42,296 nt of DNA from Desulfocapsa sp. (GTDB taxonomy: Bacteria > Desulfobacterota > Desulfobulbia > Desulfobulbales > Desulfocapsaceae): positions 1-42,296 of the forward strand of contig VMSP01000063.1 of assembly GCA_013792135.1 (NCBI GenBank). The letters run 5' to 3'. The notes beneath the pieces were generated by a model. That model saw only the letters and a list, made by a program, of their open reading frames with translations, made no database searches and was not told where the DNA came from. This document shows, one piece after another, positions 17,415 through 26,939 of this stretch (the stretch's first letter is position 1; each line of letters begins with the position of its first letter). A program made the translations under genes and the position numbers.

Positions 17415-18935
17415 ATGGTGATGAGATCAAAAGGCATTAAATCTCATATTACGATCATGCTTGCAAGCCTCCTTGTTATTGGCATGATCTTGATATGTAT
17501 TGTTTTTTCAACATTCTGGCAAAGGAGTTTAATGCACAGGGAGAGAGAAAAGGCAATCTCAATCTTATCTACTGTGGCAAATATTGTCCAAGAGATGCCT
17601 GACCCAAAGGAGATTTTTTCACAAGACGTTCTGGCTCGCCTGCAGAATGATCTGAGTGCTTCCTGTGTCATGCTTTCCACCAATAACATTTTCACCAGAA
17701 TTCCTGAAAAATGTGGCCCTGAAGACTCTTCACTACAAGAAAAAGTTAAACAGGTTATCGATACAGGAGTTTCAAGCACAAAAATAATCGATGCGAGTCC
17801 TCATCTTCCATTTTTCAGCCGAAAATATTTGGTAACTGCTGTTCCCCTACGGCAGAACGGCGTACAAGGCAGCATAGGTGCCGTAATTTCTCTACAATCC
17901 GTGTATGACCAGGTCAATCAGGGACGCAACATTGCTTACATCTACCTACTCGTTAATACTATTATTCTCACGACCATCGGCCTCTTTCGCTTTATTCATG
18001 TGGTGGTTCGCCCCATTGAACATCTGGTCACACTGACGGACGCCTACCAGAACGACAAGGATAGCCCTTTTCTGCCTGATCAAGAGGGCAATGAATTTGG
18101 ACAGCTTTCCATTTCCCTGAACAGAATGCTGCATCGTATTGACGATGACAGGCAGAAGCTACGTGAGACAGTGGATTCACTTGAAAACGCGAACCAGCAG
18201 TTGCGTGCCACCCAGCAAAAAATGGTACAGACTGAAAAGATGGCAGCAATCGGCAGGCTGGCAGCTGGTCTTGCCCATGAGATTGGCAATCCCATAGGGA
18301 TTGTTCAGGGCTATTTAGAGTTATTGGGTCAATCTGGTTTATCCAAAGATGAACAACAACAATTTTCCAGTCGTTCCATGCAGGAATTGGAGCGCATTAA
18401 TCGCCTGATTCACCAACTTCTCAATTTTGCCAGGACCAGAAGCGATGATTCCAGAAGTACGGAAATCCATCCATTACTCCAAGAACTTATTGACATGCTG
18501 CAAGCCCAGAGGAAATTGGCTGGACTTGAATTTCAGTTGCATCTTGATGCAGAGTGTGATCAGGCTGCAGGCGATAGTGAGAGTTTACATCAAGTCTTTC
18601 TCAACTGTCTGCTGAATGCAATTGATGCCATAAAAGAATATAATGCTCCACATAAAGGAAAAATATGCCTCACCACTGTCAATACCACTCATGACGAGGG
18701 AAAACCTTTCATTCAGATCACGATTGAGGATAACGGCATCGGAATCAAAGACACAGACAAAGATAGCCTGTTTGACCCGTTCTTTACCACCAAAGAGCCA
18801 GGAAAAGGAACCGGGCTTGGCCTTTCTGTATCCTATGCACTTATTGAGGGCCTTGGCGGCCAGATGCAGATAAAAGGCAAAGAGGGTCAGGGCGCCAAGG
18901 TATTCATACTTCTCCCTTTGTGGGCGAAATCTTGA
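17415..18935 (+). CDS. Membrane sensor histidine kinase
   Basis: The 506-residue kinase has TM1 (about 12-34), a periplasmic sensing region (about 37-172), TM2 (173-195), a HAMP-like linker, a coiled coil, the H box GLAHEIGNP (His288), N box LNCLLNAIDAIK, G1 ITIEDNGIGI and G2 GTGLGL. The HEIGNP form is typical of NtrB/AtoS-like kinases that pair with sigma-54 regulators. The stop is 43 nt from such a regulator, so they form a two-component pair. ATG 17421 is an alternative start. The signal is unknown. Confidence 0.92.
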   Translation: MVMRSKGIKSHITIMLASLLVIGMILICIVFSTFWQRSLMHREREKAISILSTVANIVQEMPDPKEIFSQDVLARLQNDLSASCVMLSTNNIFTRIPEKCGPEDSSLQEKVKQVIDTGVSSTKIIDASPHLPFFSRKYLVTAVPLRQNGVQGSIGAVISLQSVYDQVNQGRNIAYIYLLVNTIILTTIGLFRFIHVVVRPIEHLVTLTDAYQNDKDSPFLPDQEGNEFGQLSISLNRMLHRIDDDRQKLRETVDSLENANQQLRATQQKMVQTEKMAAIGRLAAGLAHEIGNPIGIVQGYLELLGQSGLSKDEQQQFSSRSMQELERINRLIHQLLNFARTRSDDSRSTEIHPLLQELIDMLQAQRKLAGLEFQLHLDAECDQAAGDSESLHQVFLNCLLNAIDAIKEYNAPHKGKICLTTVNTTHDEGKPFIQITIEDNGIGIKDTDKDSLFDPFFTTKEPGKGTGLGLSVSYALIEGLGGQMQIKGKEGQGAKVFILLPLWAKS

Positions 18936-18978
18936 ACCAACCATTTAATACTCTTTCAGAACTTATGTTTTCTATATA

Positions 18979-20361
18979 ATGGAACAGAACAGGACATTGC
19001 TTATCGTCGATGACGAGGAGAACATGCGTCACATGTTGCAGGCCATGGTCAATCGCCATGGGTATAGTGTAGAAACTGCTGTTGATGGTCAAGATGCCCT
19101 GACCAAAATTGCCCAGAAACACTTTGATTTCATTCTCTGTGATATCAAAATGCCGCACATGGACGGTATTACCTTTCTTCAAGCAGCCGGAACCAGGATC
19201 CAGTCATCGACGGTTATCATGATGTCAGCGTACGGCACCATTGATATGGCCTTGGAAGCAATCAAGGCAGGGGCCTATGATTTTATTTCAAAACCCTTTA
19301 AGGCCGACGAGGTTCTGCTCACCCTGAAAAAAGCAGAAGAAAGAGAGAGCCTGAAACAGGAGAATCGCCTGCTGAGAGAGCAGATCCAGGGATTCAAGGC
19401 AAGTGATGGTTTTGATAAGATGGTGGCGGTCAGCAAGCCCATGCATTCCCTGTTCACCCTGGCCAGAAAAGTTGCTCCTTACAATACGACTGTCCTGATT
19501 ATCGGTGAGTCCGGTACCGGTAAGGAATTGGTGGCCAGAGGCATCTACGCATCATCACCGAGAAACGAGCAGCCATTTATTGCCGTAAACTGCGGCAGTA
19601 TCCCTGAAAATTTACTGGAGAGTGAGTTTTTCGGATATGTAAAGGGTGCGTTTACCGGGGCGGATAAGACCCGAAAAGGTCTCCTGGCCGAGGCAGACGG
19701 GGGGACGCTTTTTCTCGATGAAATAGGTGAGCTTCCTTTAGACATGCAGGTAAAGCTCCTCCGGGTCCTACAGGAGGGAGAAATAAAACCTGTTGGTGCC
19801 AATAAAACTGAACAGATCGATGTTCGTATCCTGGCCGCAACTGCCAGAAATCTGGAAGATGAGGTGCGGCAGGGAACCTTCCGGGAAGATTTATTTTACC
19901 GCCTCAATGTTTTGAGCATTCACATTCCACCACTCAGAGAGAGACCTGAAGATATTCCCCTCTTATGCAATCACTTTATTAAAAAATTTAACATAACTCT
20001 CGGAACGAGTATTACCTCAATAACAGCTGAAGCCATGGAAAGACTCCTGGCTCATACTTGGCCTGGAAATGTACGGGAATTGGAAAATATAATTCAGAGA
20101 GGGATTGTCCTGGCAGAGGATCAAACCATTGGCCTGGATCAATTACCGCCGCATCTTATGCAAACAACTCCAGCAGAATGCTTTGAACAATTCTTTACAG
20201 GATTTTCCCTAAAAAAAGCTCAAAAAGTAATGGAAGAAAAAATAATCGCCAAGGCCTTGCAAGAAACAGGGGGTAATCGGTTGCAGGCCTCAAAATTATT
20301 AGAGCTCAGCTACCCTTCCCTGCTGAGCAAAATCAAGGAGTACAGGATTGTCATTGAATAA
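18979..20361 (+). CDS. NtrC-family sigma-54 response regulator, partner of the upstream kinase
   Basis: The 460-residue protein has a receiver domain with phospho-acceptor Asp55 (LCDIKMPHMDG), a sigma-54 AAA+ domain with Walker A GESGTGKE (176-183) and the sigma-54 loop GAFTGA (223-228), and a C-terminal Fis-type helix-turn-helix (GGNRLQASKLLELSYPSLLSK is the last segment in part). It activates sigma-54 promoters after phosphorylation. The genes it controls are not evident; neighbouring intergenic regions are candidates. Confidence 0.94.
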   Translation: MEQNRTLLIVDDEENMRHMLQAMVNRHGYSVETAVDGQDALTKIAQKHFDFILCDIKMPHMDGITFLQAAGTRIQSSTVIMMSAYGTIDMALEAIKAGAYDFISKPFKADEVLLTLKKAEERESLKQENRLLREQIQGFKASDGFDKMVAVSKPMHSLFTLARKVAPYNTTVLIIGESGTGKELVARGIYASSPRNEQPFIAVNCGSIPENLLESEFFGYVKGAFTGADKTRKGLLAEADGGTLFLDEIGELPLDMQVKLLRVLQEGEIKPVGANKTEQIDVRILAATARNLEDEVRQGTFREDLFYRLNVLSIHIPPLRERPEDIPLLCNHFIKKFNITLGTSITSITAEAMERLLAHTWPGNVRELENIIQRGIVLAEDQTIGLDQLPPHLMQTTPAECFEQFFTGFSLKKAQKVMEEKIIAKALQETGGNRLQASKLLELSYPSLLSKIKEYRIVIE

Positions 20362-20563
20362 TTGTTTGTTTATAACCGACGAGTCGTGACCAACACGTGC
20401 CACAACAAAAAATCCCAGTAAACTCTGACTAAGCCATTGTACATCAATAACTATATAACATTGTGATATCGTAAACAGCATAAACGGCCGGTGTCGCTCT
20501 TCATTCATCCATGGCCTGCGTAACGAAATGATCAGAAATATAATGGTTATTTCTTAACGGCCC

Positions 20564-21016
20564 CTAACCAAACGATGCCATCAACTCGGCCTCGGCTACA
20601 AGCTTTTCTTCCACATAGGCGCGAGCTGCCATCTGCCAGATTCCCCGCCGCCTCTTCAAGAGGTCCAGCTTGAAATGAATCTGATCACCCGGGATTACAG
20701 GTTGCCGAAAGCGGGCCTTGTCAATACCCACAAAATAGAGCACCTTGTTACCGATATTCTCCGGCTCGGAATAAAAGGCTAATATCCCGCCAACCTGGGC
20801 CATTCCCTCCAGGATCAGTACCCCTGGCATGACGGGTCTTCCCGGGAAATGACCTTGAAAGAATGGTTCGTTAATGGTGACGTTCTTCAACCCGACAATA
20901 TCCTTATCCGGGTTTATCTCCAAAATTCGATCCACCAGTATAAAAGGGTAGCGATGGGGTAGAAGCCTTAATATCTCCAGAATATCTATTTTCTCAGGAA
21001 CGACTGCTTCAGACAT
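20564..21016 (-). CDS. fabZ: 3-hydroxyacyl-ACP dehydratase FabZ
   Basis: FabZ dehydrates beta-hydroxyacyl-ACP in fatty acid synthesis. The 150-residue hot-dog protein has [33 protein letters not shown] with the catalytic His and Glu, and normal length. I chose ATG 21016, which has AAAGGAGAG 8 nt before it. An in-frame TTG at 21034 and ATG at 21022 are too close to or upstream of that site. It is the last gene of the glmS-namZ-lpxD-fabZ operon. In many genomes lpxD and fabZ are neighbours with lpxA, which is not here. Confidence 0.96.
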   Translation of the reverse strand: MSEAVVPEKIDILEILRLLPHRYPFILVDRILEINPDKDIVGLKNVTINEPFFQGHFPGRPVMPGVLILEGMAQVGGILAFYSEPENIGNKVLYFVGIDKARFRQPVIPGDQIHFKLDLLKRRRGIWQMAARAYVEEKLVAEAELMASFG

Positions 21017-21030
21017 TATCATCTCTCCTT

Positions 21031-22086
21031 TCAAACTTGCTTTTCTTGAACATCTTGTGCATCCTGCAACGCGGCAATCTCCTTACGCATGCGCCGCAAC
21101 TCGCTCACTATTTCCGGCAATCGCCCCAGAGCGGCAACCACCCTGGCAAATTTCTTCATGGGCATGCCAGGGGTGCCAGCAATCACCGCACCCTTAGGCT
21201 GATTATTATGAATTCCAGCCTGAGCTGCCACCATCACCCCGTCCTCCAGATGAATATGACCGGAAAGCCCGGCCTGACCGCCAAGAACCACATTACGTCC
21301 CAAGCTTGTTGAGCCGGCAATGCCCACTTGGGCCACGAGCAGACAATTTTCACCAACCACCACATTATGGGCCACCTGGACCAGATTGTCAATCTTGGCT
21401 CCGCTCTTAATCCAGGTCACACCAAAGGTAGCCCGATCAATACAGGTATTAGCTCCGATCTCTACATCATCATCGATCTGCACGATCCCCACCTGCGGCC
21501 GTTTCACATGATATCCCCTGCTATCCGTAGCATACCCATAGCCATCGCTGCCAATTACCGCTCCAGGATGAATGGTCACCCGGCAGCCAATCCTGCAGCC
21601 ACGACCCACCGTCACATTAGCCAGAATTTGGGTATCATCGCCAATCTGCACATCATCACCAATCACCACGCCCGATTCAATGGTCACTCGCTGACCAAGA
21701 TGCACCCTGTCGCCTATCACTGCAAGGGGGGCAATGGAGATCTGCTCCGGAACTACCGTTTGAGCACCCACATGGGCTTTTGCATGCACCCCTGCGGCCC
21801 GAAAAGGGGCCTTTAGCAGAAAGGTATGTACTAAAGCTGCGGCCAGATAAGGATCACGTACCCGGATAATAGGCATGTCTGCTGTCTCAATGGCCATGGG
21901 CACGATTACTGCCGAGGCTCCACTATTCACCAGAGACGCCGCATCTTTTGCCTGTGCCAGAAAGCTGATTACCCCAACGCCAGCCGTCTCCAGGGCATCA
22001 AGATCATGGATCTGCACATCTCCATCACCTACCAGTTCCCCCCCAACCAACTGCACCAACTGCCGTAAAGCAACACTCTTCACCAT
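21031..22086 (-). CDS. lpxD: UDP-3-O-acylglucosamine N-acyltransferase LpxD
   Basis: LpxD adds the second 3-hydroxyacyl chain in lipid A synthesis. The 351-residue product has the N-terminal uridine-binding domain, a long left-handed beta-helix of hexapeptide repeats (for example [13 protein letters not shown]) and the catalytic His in [12 protein letters not shown]. The open frame extends to 22218, but that would overlap the namZ end by about 100 nt. ATG 22086 (or 22095) fits the family start and has AGGA 8 nt upstream. It proves a lipid A-type outer membrane. Confidence 0.94.
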   Translation of the reverse strand: MVKSVALRQLVQLVGGELVGDGDVQIHDLDALETAGVGVISFLAQAKDAASLVNSGASAVIVPMAIETADMPIIRVRDPYLAAALVHTFLLKAPFRAAGVHAKAHVGAQTVVPEQISIAPLAVIGDRVHLGQRVTIESGVVIGDDVQIGDDTQILANVTVGRGCRIGCRVTIHPGAVIGSDGYGYATDSRGYHVKRPQVGIVQIDDDVEIGANTCIDRATFGVTWIKSGAKIDNLVQVAHNVVVGENCLLVAQVGIAGSTSLGRNVVLGGQAGLSGHIHLEDGVMVAAQAGIHNNQPKGAVIAGTPGMPMKKFARVVAALGRLPEIVSELRRMRKEIAALQDAQDVQEKQV

Positions 22087-22117
22087 CACCGCCATCCTTT
22101 TATCCACCCTGTTATCT

Positions 22118-23317
22118 TCATAATTCTGTTTTCGCTGCTGGAGATTCTTCCGGATAAAGAAAATATTTCCTCCGCTTCGAGTTGAACTCCTGCAACCCCT
22201 TCTGCCAGCCTGCCTCAATCTCCCTCAATGGCACTCCACCCTCTAGCTCCCGACGTACCTTCTGATCCCCAAGGATCAGATCCATAGGTAGTCGTTCATA
22301 TTCATATTCATAGGGCGGCTCTTTATACGAAAAATTTCCTGGATACAATTGCATAACTACCTGCAAAAGGGCCAGAGAACTCCGGTAAGGCATAAATATA
22401 AGGGCGTCGGTCACATGGAGTTGAAAGCCGACACAGGCCTTACCTGCCCACTTGCCGGAAGTTGGTTCAAAGACCAGCGGCCTCAAAAAGCAGCCTGGCA
22501 GTTCTGTCTGTTCCAGAATCTTCAATATCGGTTCATGCTCCCAGAATGGAGCCCCTACCAGTTCAAAAGGCAAGGTGGTCCCCCGCCCCTCCGAGACATT
22601 GGTCCCCTCCCAGATCACCTGCCCCGGATAGATCAGGGCCGTTTCCGGCGTTGGCATATTTGGAGAGGGAAAGACCCAGGGGAACCCGGTATCCCTGAAT
22701 AGCATGGAACGCTTCCACCCCTGCATGGGAACCACCTGCAGGTCAGCGCCCAAGCCAAACTCCTGATTCAGCATCAGGGCCAGTTCAGCAAAAGTCAGAC
22801 CATGGCGCATGGGCAGGGGATACAATCCGACAAAAGATGTGCAATCCTGCAGCAGCATATTACCCTCAACCGCTATGCCGCCCACGGGATTTGGACGATC
22901 AAGAACCACAACCTTCTTTCCGAACTCAGCAGCTGCTTCCAGACAATAGGCCATAGTGTAGAGGAAGGTATAGACTCTGGTTCCCACATCCACCAGATCA
23001 ATGAGCAGGACGTCAAGATGATCAAACATGGCCCTCGACGGCTTGCGGCTCTCCCCATAAAGGCTGAAAAGCGGCAAGCCGGTCAACCGGTCAATCTCAT
23101 GACCAGACTCGATCATATTATCCTGTTTCTCACAGAAAAATCCATGTTGAGGAGAAAAGAGACAGGTCAACCGGGAGCCGAATCTCTGCTGAAGGAGGAC
23201 TCGTGCATGCACAAGATTACGGTCAGTGGATGCCTGGTTGGAAAGAAGTCCCAGCCGCATTCCATCCAGACCTGAAGGCAAGCTGGTCAGAAAATTTTCC
23301 AGTCCGATTGTAAGCAT
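22118..23317 (-). CDS. DUF1343 / NamZ-type exo-beta-N-acetylmuramidase
   Basis: The 399-residue protein matches the DUF1343 family throughout: [22 protein letters not shown] near residue 90, [14 protein letters not shown] and [26 protein letters not shown], and [10 protein letters not shown]. Characterised members (NamZ) release N-acetylmuramic acid from the ends of peptidoglycan fragments. No signal peptide is visible, which suggests cytoplasmic peptidoglycan recycling or a different role here. It lies 14 nt after glmS and between genes of amino-sugar and lipid A synthesis, which fits cell-wall sugar metabolism. Confidence 0.9.
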   Translation of the reverse strand: MLTIGLENFLTSLPSGLDGMRLGLLSNQASTDRNLVHARVLLQQRFGSRLTCLFSPQHGFFCEKQDNMIESGHEIDRLTGLPLFSLYGESRKPSRAMFDHLDVLLIDLVDVGTRVYTFLYTMAYCLEAAAEFGKKVVVLDRPNPVGGIAVEGNMLLQDCTSFVGLYPLPMRHGLTFAELALMLNQEFGLGADLQVVPMQGWKRSMLFRDTGFPWVFPSPNMPTPETALIYPGQVIWEGTNVSEGRGTTLPFELVGAPFWEHEPILKILEQTELPGCFLRPLVFEPTSGKWAGKACVGFQLHVTDALIFMPYRSSLALLQVVMQLYPGNFSYKEPPYEYEYERLPMDLILGDQKVRRELEGGVPLREIEAGWQKGLQEFNSKRRKYFLYPEESPAAKTEL

Positions 23318-23331
23318 AAAGAAAGGTCCCC

Positions 23332-25176
23332 TTACTCGACAGTTACACTTTTCGCCAGATTCCGTGGCTGATCCACGTCACAGCCGCGCCTGGTGGCAAT
23401 CTCATAGGCAAGAAGCTGGGCCGGAATGGTATACAGAATGGGGTTCATCTCCTCATGCACCTGGGGCAGGTAGATGACATCTTCGGTGATAGCCTGCAGA
23501 TGGCTGTCACCTTCCGTTCCCAACAAAATCAGACGCCCCTGCCGGGCCTTGATTTCCTCCACATTGGAAATTGATTTCTGATACACTCCATCCCGGGGGA
23601 CAAGGGCCAGTATGGGCATTTCCTTGTCAATCAGGGCAATAGGTCCATGCTTGAGCTCGCCCGAGGCATACCCTTCCGCATGGATATAGGAGATTTCCTT
23701 CAACTTCAAGGCTCCTTCCAGGGCAATGGGAAAATTCAAGCCACGACCGATAAAGAGAAAATCGCGACAGTCATAATAGCTATCCACAAGCTCTCTGATC
23801 TCTTCCTGCAAGCGGGGCAGTTCCACTTCAATGACGGCAGCAATGCCGATAAGGGCCTGTCCCAGTTCCCTGCTCTTTTCCGCACTAATGGTCTTTTTCT
23901 GCTCTCCTAAATAGAGGGTAAAAAGAAAAAGAGCCGCCAGTTGCGAAATAAAGGCCTTGGTGGAGGCCACTCCGATTTCAGGTCCGGCATGGGTATAGAC
24001 CGTTCCATCCGCCTCTCGGGTCATTGTGGAACCAACCACATTACAGATGGTGATAATCTTTGATCCCAATTTTTTGGCCAGACGGATCCCGGCCAAGGTG
24101 TCTGCTGTTTCACCGGACTGGGAAATGGCAATGGTCAGTACCCGTTCATTGATCAAAAGTTTACGGTAGCGAAACTCAGAAGCAATATCAACCTCCACTG
24201 GAATCTGAGCCCAGCGTTCAATCCAGTACTTGGCCACCAGGGCCGCATGCCAGGATGTTCCGCAGGCAACCAGAAAGATCCGGTCGATTTTCTGCAGATC
24301 TTCGGCGGCCAGATGAATCTCCGGCAGTTCAATCGCGCCAGTTTCCAGATTAATCCGGCCACTGACCGTATTAATAATAGCCTGAGGCTGTTCAAAAATC
24401 TCCTTGAGCATGAAATGACGATAGCCACCCTTCTCTGCCATGGCAGCAGTCCACTCAATCGTTTTGATTTCCTTGCTGATTTCCTTCCCTGTCTGCAGAG
24501 AATAAAAAGTCCGTCCGGCAGCAGTCAGCACTGCCATCTCAAGATCCTCAAGGAAAATAACCTGTTTGGTAAAGGGAAGGAAAGCCGGAATGTCCGAGGC
24601 CAGAAAAGAGCCATTTTCATCATCAACGCCCAGGACCAGCGGGCTATGATTGCGTACGGCAATAAGGGTATCGGGCTTGCCGGTCCACAGAACCGCCAGG
24701 GCATACGATCCCTCCACCCGGTCAAGGGCCTTGCGTACCGCCGCTATCAGGTCATCACCGGCCAGATACTCTTCAATCAAATGGGCTAGTACCTCCGTGT
24801 CGGTCTCTGAACTGAAACGATGGCCCTTGGCTAGAAGCTCCTCGCGCAAAGAATGATAATTTTCAATAATCCCATTGTGAACCACCACCAGATTGCCACT
24901 GCAATCAGTGTGGGGATGGGCGTTTTCAGTGGTCGGAGCACCATGTGTCGCCCAGCGGGTATGACCAAGGCCAATATGCGACGGGGCCACAATGGCCTCA
25001 TCGATAATCGCTTCCAGACTTGAGAGCTTGCCGGCAGCCCTATATTTAACCAACCGCCCGTCCTGCAAATAGACAATCCCTGCTGAATCATACCCCCGAT
25101 ATTCAAGGCGTCGCAAACCCTCAAGCACCACGGGAACAACCCGCCTTGCCCCGACATAGCCAACAATTCCGCACAT
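23332..25176 (-). CDS. glmS: Glutamine-fructose-6-phosphate aminotransferase GlmS
   Basis: GlmS makes glucosamine 6-phosphate, the entry to UDP-GlcNAc, from fructose 6-phosphate and glutamine. The 614-residue protein begins MCGIVGYVG with nucleophile Cys2 exposed after Met removal, has the glutaminase domain and two SIS domains (ISQSGETADT, GRGLNFPIALEGALKLKE), and ends DQPRNLAKSVTVE as usual. GGAG precedes the ATG by 6 nt. It heads the operon. I saw no glmS ribozyme core upstream. Confidence 0.97.
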   Translation of the reverse strand: MCGIVGYVGARRVVPVVLEGLRRLEYRGYDSAGIVYLQDGRLVKYRAAGKLSSLEAIIDEAIVAPSHIGLGHTRWATHGAPTTENAHPHTDCSGNLVVVHNGIIENYHSLREELLAKGHRFSSETDTEVLAHLIEEYLAGDDLIAAVRKALDRVEGSYALAVLWTGKPDTLIAVRNHSPLVLGVDDENGSFLASDIPAFLPFTKQVIFLEDLEMAVLTAAGRTFYSLQTGKEISKEIKTIEWTAAMAEKGGYRHFMLKEIFEQPQAIINTVSGRINLETGAIELPEIHLAAEDLQKIDRIFLVACGTSWHAALVAKYWIERWAQIPVEVDIASEFRYRKLLINERVLTIAISQSGETADTLAGIRLAKKLGSKIITICNVVGSTMTREADGTVYTHAGPEIGVASTKAFISQLAALFLFTLYLGEQKKTISAEKSRELGQALIGIAAVIEVELPRLQEEIRELVDSYYDCRDFLFIGRGLNFPIALEGALKLKEISYIHAEGYASGELKHGPIALIDKEMPILALVPRDGVYQKSISNVEEIKARQGRLILLGTEGDSHLQAITEDVIYLPQVHEEMNPILYTIPAQLLAYEIATRRGCDVDQPRNLAKSVTVE

Positions 25177-25544
25177 AATTTACTCCAGAATGGTTATAGA
25201 AGAAGAATACCTTAAAAGTCAGGATGTTCATTTCCTGGACAAGGCCTACGAAACAGTAGACCATAAGATCACGTCGCAGGACATATAAATACAGCACATA
25301 TTCCTGATATTACAAGAACAATTATTTGAAAACACCGCAGAAATGAAGTGGAAAATCTATTTTTAAAGGTACCTAGAGACTGTTCACAATAATACGATAA
25401 AACACCGATTTTACTATTCAGATTAACATGACATTTTTCATTAATGCGAGTTTTTTCTTTTAATAGCCTCACAAAACAAGTATTTTTAAATAATGTATTA
25501 TAGACAGCTATCCTCACAAAATCAAAAACGCCAAGTGAATCATC
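25177..25544. other. Intergenic region between divergent glmS and pyrE
   Basis: No gene is supported in this AT-rich 368 bp. It should hold promoters for the glmS operon (minus) and pyrE (plus). TATTAT at 25496-25501 is a -10 candidate for pyrE but has no good -35 partner. No glmS riboswitch or attenuator hairpin was recognised. Confidence 0.5.
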
Positions 25545-26096
25545 ATGAATGATCGACAAAGACTCAAAGAAATACTCCTTGAAAAATCATATCGTCAGGG
25601 CTCATTTACCCTCACCTCCGGCAAAACTTCCGACTTTTACATTGATGGCAAACAAACCACCTTGTCGGCTGAAGGTGCCTACCTCTGCGGTAAACTGATC
25701 CTTGAGCTCATCCTGAAACAAAAGGAACCCATTCAGGCGGTAGGTGGCATGACCCTCGGCGCTGATCCACTGGTTACCGCTGTCTCCATGGTCAGTTTTC
25801 TTGAAAAAAATCCTATTCCTGCCTTTATCGTCCGCAAGGAGGCAAAAGGCCATGGCACCGGCAATTACATTGAAGGGTTGAAAAACATGCCCGCAGGATG
25901 CCGGGTTGCCCTCATCGAAGATGTAGTAACCACCGGCGGCACCCTGCTCCAGGTCATCGAACGGGTCGAAGCACAAGGATTTAAGGTAGGTGCGGTCATT
26001 ACCGTGGTTGAACGGCAGGAAGGAGGCGTCAAGACCTTGGCTGATGCGGGTTACACCCTTGAATCCATCTTCACCAGGGAGGAGCTGCTTAGCTAG
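25545..26096 (+). CDS. pyrE: Orotate phosphoribosyltransferase PyrE
   Basis: PyrE joins orotate to PRPP in pyrimidine synthesis. The 183-residue product has the PRPP-binding motif VALIEDVVTTGGT (121-133), the substrate motif FTLTSGKTSDFYIDGK near 21-36 and the loop VRKEAKGHGTGNYIEG. Length is typical. The start codon lacks a strong Shine-Dalgarno. The downstream dual-CxxC gene starts 5 nt after the stop, so they are probably co-transcribed. Confidence 0.95.
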   Translation: MNDRQRLKEILLEKSYRQGSFTLTSGKTSDFYIDGKQTTLSAEGAYLCGKLILELILKQKEPIQAVGGMTLGADPLVTAVSMVSFLEKNPIPAFIVRKEAKGHGTGNYIEGLKNMPAGCRVALIEDVVTTGGTLLQVIERVEAQGFKVGAVITVVERQEGGVKTLADAGYTLESIFTREELLS

Positions 26097-26101
26097 ACCT
26101 T

Positions 26102-26272
26102 ATGCAATGCCGGGAATGTAACAATAAACTTGAAGTCCTGCGTGCATGCAGACGAATACGACTGCGCTGCACAGGATGTAAACGGGAATATCAGATCCAC
26201 GAAGTGGCCAGTGACCTTGACCCGGAAACGGAAAAACTGCTGGAGAACTATACAACCATTATCTATGATTAA
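26102..26272 (+). CDS. 56-residue dual-CxxC small protein
   Basis: An open frame of 56 codons begins ATG 26102, 5 nt after pyrE, and ends TAA 26272. It encodes CREC (residues 3-6) and CTGC (23-26) joined by a basic stretch CRRIRLRC, then YQIHEVASDLDPETEK and a YTTIIYD terminus. The two CxxC knuckles suggest a zinc ribbon. From memory it matches a family called dual CXXC motif small (seleno)protein in deltaproteobacteria, some members of which carry selenocysteine; this copy has cysteine at all four positions. Function is unknown. Codon use and position support a real gene. Confidence 0.8.
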   Translation: MQCRECNNKLEVLRACRRIRLRCTGCKREYQIHEVASDLDPETEKLLENYTTIIYD

Positions 26273-26392
26273 TAGGATGAAATAAACGACATTTTGACAA
26301 CCTATCTGCTAAACCATTTTTTTGTTTGCTGAGAGTAAGCTCCTATTGAATAGAAGCAGTAGACATATACATAAATATCAAGCAATATCAAA

Positions 26393-26932
26393 ATGATACC
26401 AGAAAACACACAAAGAGTTTTTGTCAAACCAGACGATACGGCAACCATCAACTGCCCTAAATGCCAGCTCGCCAAAACAGTTGGGGTTGGCAAATTTCGC
26501 ACGACCCGACACACGATAACAGCGCGTTGCGCCTGTGGCCACTCTTTCCCTGTCAGCCTTGATTTTCGCAAATACTACCGAAAAAAAACTGCCTTACCTG
26601 GAACATTTAAAACACAGGCTTCAGCAGTTGACGACAAACACTGGAAGAAGACCAAACTGGCTGGCGTCTACAGCATGCAGGAGCCGTCCGTCGGCTGTGG
26701 TCATATGCAGATCACCAACCTGTCTTGTGGTGGTCTGCAATTCACAACCCCTGGCGACCATGCTATTGAGGTTGGCCAACAGGCAAAAATCACCTTCACT
26801 CTCGATGACCGGAAACAGACCAAGATCAAAAAACACGTCATTATTCAATCGGTGGTCGGCAATATTATAGGCTGCCGCTTTGCCGACTATGAACCCCTTG
26901 AACAGGGACTCCGTTTTTATCTCTTCCCCTGA
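26393..26932 (+). CDS. Zinc-ribbon plus PilZ domain protein
   Basis: The 179-residue protein starts with a putative zinc ribbon (C21, C24, C46, C48), followed by a PilZ-like beta barrel with RKYYR (59-63) as the RxxxR motif and NLSCGG (109-114) as (D/N)xSxxG. These are the two c-di-GMP-binding signatures, so it probably binds c-di-GMP in the cytoplasm. No output domain is fused, so it may act on pili, motility or exopolysaccharide through partners. The gene is flanked by an unlabelled 120-bp gap and ends 7 nt from the hflX stop (convergent). Confidence 0.8.
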   Translation: MIPENTQRVFVKPDDTATINCPKCQLAKTVGVGKFRTTRHTITARCACGHSFPVSLDFRKYYRKKTALPGTFKTQASAVDDKHWKKTKLAGVYSMQEPSVGCGHMQITNLSCGGLQFTTPGDHAIEVGQQAKITFTLDDRKQTKIKKHVIIQSVVGNIIGCRFADYEPLEQGLRFYLFP

Positions 26933-26939
26933 GCCACTC

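Noticed and set aside
22087-22218. N-terminal extension of lpxD up to 22218
   Set aside because: It would overlap the end of the muramidase gene by about 100 nt, and the family start and ribosome site point to 22086.
25177-25300. glmS ribozyme or riboswitch upstream of glmS
   Set aside because: No ribozyme core or matching stem pattern was seen, and the leader is short and AT-rich.
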